In this document: piece after piece, positions 60,412-64,000 of the stretch
Numbering within the stretch: the stretch's first letter is position 1
How the letters are laid out: each line of letters opens with the position of its first letter
Source of the DNA: Anaerolineae bacterium
GTDB lineage: Bacteria; Chloroflexota; Anaerolineae; Aggregatilineales; Phototrophicaceae
Length of the DNA: 64,000 nt
Reading direction: 5' to 3'
Assembly: GCA_022820125.1 (NCBI GenBank)
Contig: JAJEGA010000057.1
Coordinates: forward strand, 1 to 64,000
Notes under the pieces: model-generated
What the model was told of the DNA's origin: nothing
The model's input: only the letters and a program-made list of their open reading frames with translations
Databases searched by the model: none
Translations under genes and position numbers: made by a program

Positions 60412-61149
60412 ATGGAAATGATTGAAGTAACCGCCAATTCAGTCGATGCGGCGATCAGCAAAGGTTTGGCTGAACTTAACGCGACTCCCGGCGATGTCAT
60501 GATCGAAGTGCTGGAGGAGCCCAACACCGGCTTGTTCGGATTCGGCGCGCGCGAGGCTCGCGTCAGAATTGTTCTAATCGGGCGGCGCCAGCGCGAGGCG
60601 CGCGAGGACGAGGTTGAGCCGAAAGCGGGCGAAAGCGAGCCGCGGGAAAGCCCGGAGCTGGCCGAAGTCGCCGATGAAGAGCTTGATGAAGACGCCATCG
60701 TGGGGAGGCAAGTGCTAATTGAGCTGCTGGAGCGAATGCGGATTGACGCCAGCGTTAAAGTGCATCGAACGGATGATGACGAGGAAGATGCGCCGCACTG
60801 GATGCTGAATGTGACGGGAAAACACATCAACCGTTTGATCGGGCGCCGGGGCGAAACCTTGTCTTGCTTGCAGCATATCGTACGCTTGATTTGCAGTCGG
60901 CGGCTGGAGAGACGGGCGAATGTCATCGTCGATGTGGCCGGTTACAAGGCAGGTCGATCGAACCGGCTGCGGGGTTTGGCGCAGCGCATGGCGAAGCAAG
61001 CGGTGCAGCAGGGGCGCACGATCACGCTGGAGCCGATGCACGCCAATGAACGGCGCATCATTCACTTGACGCTGCGGGGCCGGCAAGATGTCAGCACTCG
61101 CAGCGTTGGCGAGGGCCGCGCGCGGAAAGTTACGATCGTTCCCCGATAA
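60412..61149 (+). CDS. khpB: RNA-binding protein Jag/KhpB
   Basis: A 245-residue cytoplasmic RNA-binding protein. The Jag_N domain (about 1-52) has VTANSVDAAISKGLAELN and EEPNTGLFGFGAREARV. After an acidic linker, a KH domain (about 125-185) has LNVTGKHINRLIGRRGETLS. The R3H domain (about 190-240) has MAKQAVQQGRTITLEPMHANERR, followed by IIHLTL. It follows yidC by 40 bases, in the usual order, and is linked to control of envelope growth in other bacteria. Confidence 0.93.
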   Translation: MEMIEVTANSVDAAISKGLAELNATPGDVMIEVLEEPNTGLFGFGAREARVRIVLIGRRQREAREDEVEPKAGESEPRESPELAEVADEELDEDAIVGRQVLIELLERMRIDASVKVHRTDDDEEDAPHWMLNVTGKHINRLIGRRGETLSCLQHIVRLICSRRLERRANVIVDVAGYKAGRSNRLRGLAQRMAKQAVQQGRTITLEPMHANERRIIHLTLRGRQDVSTRSVGEGRARKVTIVPR

Positions 61150-61232
61150 TCGCGGCGGGCGCGCTGCTGGCATGATGCCGAGCCCGAAGGCTCTGCAATT
61201 TTCCATCCTCCGTCGCCTTGTGAGTTGCTTCC

Positions 61233-62081
61233 TTGACAACAGACATTGATGTTCTCTTGATTGGTCACATGACCGTCGACCTGGCGCCGGGCGCGCGCGT
61301 GATTGGCGGGACGGTTGCTTACGCCGCGCCGACTTACACCGCGTTTGGACGCCGCGTCGGCATCGTGACCAGCGCTGCCGTCGGTGAGCCGCTGCTGGAC
61401 GAGCTGCGGCGCTATGGCGAGCTCATCGTTTTGCCAAGCGAGCAATCGCTAACCTATGAAAACGTGTATCACGAGCGGGGGCGTCGGCAATTTGTGCGCG
61501 CCACGGCCGCGCCAATTACGGTTGCGGATATTCCGGATGCGTGGAGGTCAGCGCCGTATGTGCATCTGGGACCCTTGGCGGCGGAGATAGAGGCCGGGGA
61601 AATGGCGCGCGCGTTCCCGGAGGCGGTGATTATGCTCACCTTGCAGGGTTTGATGCGCCGCTGGGACGAAGGGGGCTTGGTGAAATTCAAGCCCTGGTTT
61701 GACCAAGACGCGTTGCGGCGCATCGATATCGTCGTCTTCAGCGAAGAAGATGTGCAGAAGTTTCCCCAATTAACCGACAAAATCAGGCGCGTGTGCCAAC
61801 ATCTGGTTGTGACCAAGGGACGCGAAGGCGGGACCTATTATCACCATGGAGGGTCAATGCGTTACGACAGCCTCGCGGTGGCGCCGCTGGATTTGACGGG
61901 CGCGGGCGATATCTTTGCGGCATCGCTGTTGGGCGCGCTGCCGTCTGTGGGCGGCGATGTAAAACGAGCGGTGCGAATGGCTGGAAGACTGGCGGCTTAT
62001 TCGGTGACGCGCCGGGGAATGGACAGCGCGCCAAAGCCGGCGGAGATCGCGCGGGAACTTGGACGCATGAATGAGGATTAG
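61233..62081 (+). CDS. PfkB-family carbohydrate kinase
   Basis: A 282-residue ribokinase-like protein. The N-terminus IDVLLIGHMTVDLAPGARVIGGTVAYAAPTYTAFGRRVGI shows the GG-x-x-Y-A sugar site. The C-terminal motif LDLTGAGDIFAAS carries the catalytic Asp226. HLVVTKGREGG precedes it. Substrate is unknown; ribokinase, fructokinase or nucleoside-type activity are all possible. The start is TTG with only a weak ribosome site. It precedes the amidohydrolase by three bases, so they probably form an operon. Confidence 0.82.
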   Translation: MTTDIDVLLIGHMTVDLAPGARVIGGTVAYAAPTYTAFGRRVGIVTSAAVGEPLLDELRRYGELIVLPSEQSLTYENVYHERGRRQFVRATAAPITVADIPDAWRSAPYVHLGPLAAEIEAGEMARAFPEAVIMLTLQGLMRRWDEGGLVKFKPWFDQDALRRIDIVVFSEEDVQKFPQLTDKIRRVCQHLVVTKGREGGTYYHHGGSMRYDSLAVAPLDLTGAGDIFAASLLGALPSVGGDVKRAVRMAGRLAAYSVTRRGMDSAPKPAEIARELGRMNED

Positions 62082-62084
62082 CGC

Positions 62085-63686
62085 ATGATTGATAGCGTAC
62101 TTTACAATGGCAATATCATCACGCTTGACGAGGGTAGGCCCAGCGTTCAGGCGCTTGCCATCAGCTACGGCCGGGTCGTCGCGCTTGGCGCCGACGACGA
62201 GATTCGGCGGCTGGCAAGCACTGATTCGGCGGTTGTCAATCTGGATGGCAAGACCGTTCTGCCTGGTTTTGCCGATGCGCATCTGCACTGGCAGGCGCAG
62301 TCCGAAGCCCTGCGTTCGGTCAATGTCTTTGAGGTTCCGGGCAAATCGATTGCGGTCGAGCGTGTGCGAGAGCGGGTGCTTGAAACGCCGGCCGGCGAAT
62401 GGGTGCGGGGGCAGGGCTGGGCGCAGGATCTGTGGGGCGACCGCGCCTTCCCGACCAGGCTCGACCTTGACGCGATGGCGCCGGCGCATCCGGTTTATTT
62501 GAGCGCCAAGAGCGGGCACGCCGCCTGGGTCAATTCCGCGGCTTTGCGGCGCGCGGGCATCAGCGAGAGCACAGCTGACCCCGAGGGCGGTCAGATCCTG
62601 CGCGATGCTGACGGCGAGGCAACTGGCATACTGCTGGAAACGGCGATGGATTTGGTCAGCGCGCGCATACCGAGCCCGGCGGGCGACGCGCTGGCTGACA
62701 TGATGCGCGAGGCGCAGGCGCAGGCGCTTCGCTGCGGCATCACCATGATCCATGATTTTGACGAGCCCTCGTGTTTGGCGGCGCTGCAAATCCTTCGTGA
62801 ACGGGGCGAGCTATCCCTGCGGGCGCTGAAGCAGGTCAATCAGCAGTGGCTGGACGCGGCGATAGATTCGGGCATTCGCAGCGGATTCGGCGATGATTGG
62901 ATTCGCATCGGGGCGCTGAAGCTGTTTGCCGATGGCGCGCTGGGACCAAAGACCGCGCTGATGTTTGAGCATTATCTGGGAGAGCCGGACAACTTCGGCA
63001 TGGCGCTGGTTGACAAGGAAGAGATGATCGAATATGTCAGCCGGGCAAGCGCGTTCGGCTTGCCGTCGAGCATCCACGCCATCGGCGACAAAGCGGTGCA
63101 CGACGCGCTGGATGTTTTCGAAAGCGTCCGCCGCGAAGAAGCGGAACGCGGCGAGCCGAGAGCAAGCCGGAGGCATCGCGTCGAGCACGTGCAGATCATC
63201 CATCCGAGCGATGCCAATCGGCTGGCGGAATTGGATGTGATCGCCTCCATGCAGCCCATCCACGCTACCTCTGACATGGTCACAGCGGACCGGTATTGGG
63301 GGGCGCGGACGGCGCACGCTTATAACCCGCGCCTGCAACTGGATCGGGGCGCGCGGGTGGCCTTCGGCTCGGACGCGCCAGTGGAGCCGCTTGCCCCGCT
63401 GATTGGCATCCACGCCGCAGTGACCCGCCAGCGCGATGGCGAGCCGGTCGGCGGTTGGCACCCGGAAGCGCGGCTTAGCGTTCACGAGTCGATTCTCGGT
63501 TTCACGCAGGGAGCAGCCTACGCCGCGGGTATGGAAGACCGATTGGGGAAATTGGCTGCCGGCTGCCTCGCCGACTTAATCGTGCTTGATCGCGACATCT
63601 ACAGCATCGAGCCCGAGGAAATCCTCGAGATCAAGGTCTTGGGAACGATGGTTGATGGGGCGTGGCGATTCCGTGACTTCGACTAA
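62085..63686 (+). CDS. YtcJ-like metal-dependent amidohydrolase
   Basis: A 533-residue amidohydrolase-family protein of the YtcJ type. The N-terminal composite beta-sandwich leads to metal ligands H66 and H68 in GFADAHLHWQ. Typical segments are GWAQDLWGDRAFPTRLDLDAMAPAHPVYL and HAAWVNSAALRRAGI. Further on are KLFADGALGPKTALM, SIHAIGDKAVHDALD and HRVEHVQIIHPSD. Near the end, VAFGSDAPVEPLAPLIGIHAAV is typical. The substrate (an amide or formamide of unknown kind) cannot be told. It follows the PfkB-type kinase by three bases. Confidence 0.9.
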   Translation: MIDSVLYNGNIITLDEGRPSVQALAISYGRVVALGADDEIRRLASTDSAVVNLDGKTVLPGFADAHLHWQAQSEALRSVNVFEVPGKSIAVERVRERVLETPAGEWVRGQGWAQDLWGDRAFPTRLDLDAMAPAHPVYLSAKSGHAAWVNSAALRRAGISESTADPEGGQILRDADGEATGILLETAMDLVSARIPSPAGDALADMMREAQAQALRCGITMIHDFDEPSCLAALQILRERGELSLRALKQVNQQWLDAAIDSGIRSGFGDDWIRIGALKLFADGALGPKTALMFEHYLGEPDNFGMALVDKEEMIEYVSRASAFGLPSSIHAIGDKAVHDALDVFESVRREEAERGEPRASRRHRVEHVQIIHPSDANRLAELDVIASMQPIHATSDMVTADRYWGARTAHAYNPRLQLDRGARVAFGSDAPVEPLAPLIGIHAAVTRQRDGEPVGGWHPEARLSVHESILGFTQGAAYAAGMEDRLGKLAAGCLADLIVLDRDIYSIEPEEILEIKVLGTMVDGAWRFRDFD

Positions 63687-63709
63687 ATCGCGCTCCGGTC
63701 ACAATCGGC

Positions 63710-64000
63710 TTAGACGAAGGCGGCTGTGCTGAACACCACGCGGAAGGGCACACAGTAAATGACGACGCTGCGGTATTGGCTCAGGTCAACATCGGCGGGC
63801 ACTTCGTAGTTTTGATTGCCGACATTGCCTTTCAGCGCGCCGAGATGAATCTCGTTCGCGCCGAGGCCGGCAAAGGTGCTTGTCGGCGCTTCGGTTGACA
63901 GGTAGATATGCAGGTCCGGTCCATTCTTGGAGCGGAAGTCTTCAAAGCGCAAGACGCGCGCGCCATCCGGCAATTGGTAGATGGTCGCGCTGCCTTCGGC
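63710..64000 (-). CDS. DM13-domain protein, cut by the window edge
   Basis: The C-terminal 96 residues of a longer minus-strand protein; the reading frame is open to 64000. The DM13 signature runs through it: ATIYQLPDGARVLRFEDFRS, then the NGPDLHIYLS segment, GALKGNVGNQNYEVPADVDL, and SVVIYCVPFRVVFSTA. DM13 domains are proposed to serve redox or electron-transfer roles at the cell surface, with a conserved Cys as in IYCVPF. It converges on the amidohydrolase. The N-terminal part is not in this window. Confidence 0.85.
   Translation of the reverse strand, partial: AEGSATIYQLPDGARVLRFEDFRSKNGPDLHIYLSTEAPTSTFAGLGANEIHLGALKGNVGNQNYEVPADVDLSQYRSVVIYCVPFRVVFSTAAFV

Noticed and set aside
61233..62081. 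PsuK, partner of the psuG gene at 11935
   Set aside because: It is a PfkB-type kinase, but 49 kb from psuG and coupled to an amidohydrolase. The substrate cannot be assigned.
1..64000. tRNA or rRNA genes
   Set aside because: Reading the intergenic gaps I found no cloverleaf with a GTTCRA loop and no rRNA sequence. A tRNAscan run could still find one I missed.

Overview
The window looks like ordinary chromosome from an uncultured Chloroflexota bacterium, most likely Anaerolineae or a close relative. This placement is an inference from gene content, since there is no rRNA gene here. Supporting signs are a glycogen set with a stand-alone CBM48 protein, a stand-alone DUF2344 protein, a LysM plus lamin-tail protein, lipoproteins with SH3 or PQQ-propeller domains, PucR-type regulators, an elongated L34 protein, and many intergenic short palindromes of the 'GTAGGGGCG' kind. 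DNA is GC-rich, genes are tightly packed on both strands, and several starts are GTG or TTG. I saw no tRNA, CRISPR array, prophage or insertion-sequence transposase.

Layout. 1-2000: tatA, then a LysM/lamin-tail membrane protein with a DUF1992 protein on the minus strand. 2200-9200: glycogen metabolism (glgA, glgC, an LLM-type oxidoreductase, a CBM48 protein with the remnant of a second copy, glgP). 9300-15300: miaB with an SH3 lipoprotein, pseudouridine-5'-phosphate glycosidase, DUF2344, a small membrane pair and an SRAP protein. 15300-23300 (minus strand): an exonuclease-VII-like protein with a membrane tail behind ftsK, a 7TM-GAF-HTH protein, a GNAT protein and the primary sigma factor. 23700-34900 (plus strand): argC-argB-argD-argJ behind a putative attenuator, then carA, carB, hpt and a CCA-adding-type enzyme. 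35100-42200: rsmD, TPR proteins, and a chain of two GNAT proteins, AlaX and an unknown protein. 42400-54350: ileS of the GXHH type, then gltB between two PucR regulators. 54700-57230: three unknown genes on the minus strand, divergent from rpmH-rnpA-yidD-(PQQ lipoprotein)-yidC-jag. 61200-64000: a PfkB-type kinase, a YtcJ-like amidohydrolase and a DM13 protein cut by the window edge.

How the parts fit. GlgC makes ADP-glucose, GlgA polymerises it and GlgP degrades the polymer. ArgC, ArgB, ArgD and ArgJ cover the acetylated steps to ornithine, CarA and CarB supply carbamoyl phosphate, and GltB supplies glutamate, so much of the window concerns nitrogen and arginine flow. The rpmH-to-jag block is the conserved gene order often found near the chromosome origin. 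RnpA processes tRNA, and YidD, YidC and Jag act in membrane protein insertion and cell-envelope control.

The strongest new observation is a 33-codon leader ORF with four consecutive arginine codons before argC. It sits behind a good promoter and ahead of a terminator hairpin, with a possible competing antiterminator pairing, which is the architecture of ribosome-mediated attenuation. Other leads are the three-gene unknown cassette at 54766-57226, the membrane-tailed exonuclease VII homologue, the PQQ lipoprotein inside the yidC block, a 193-bp element present twice, and a family of REPIN-like twin palindromes, some inside larger MITE-like units.
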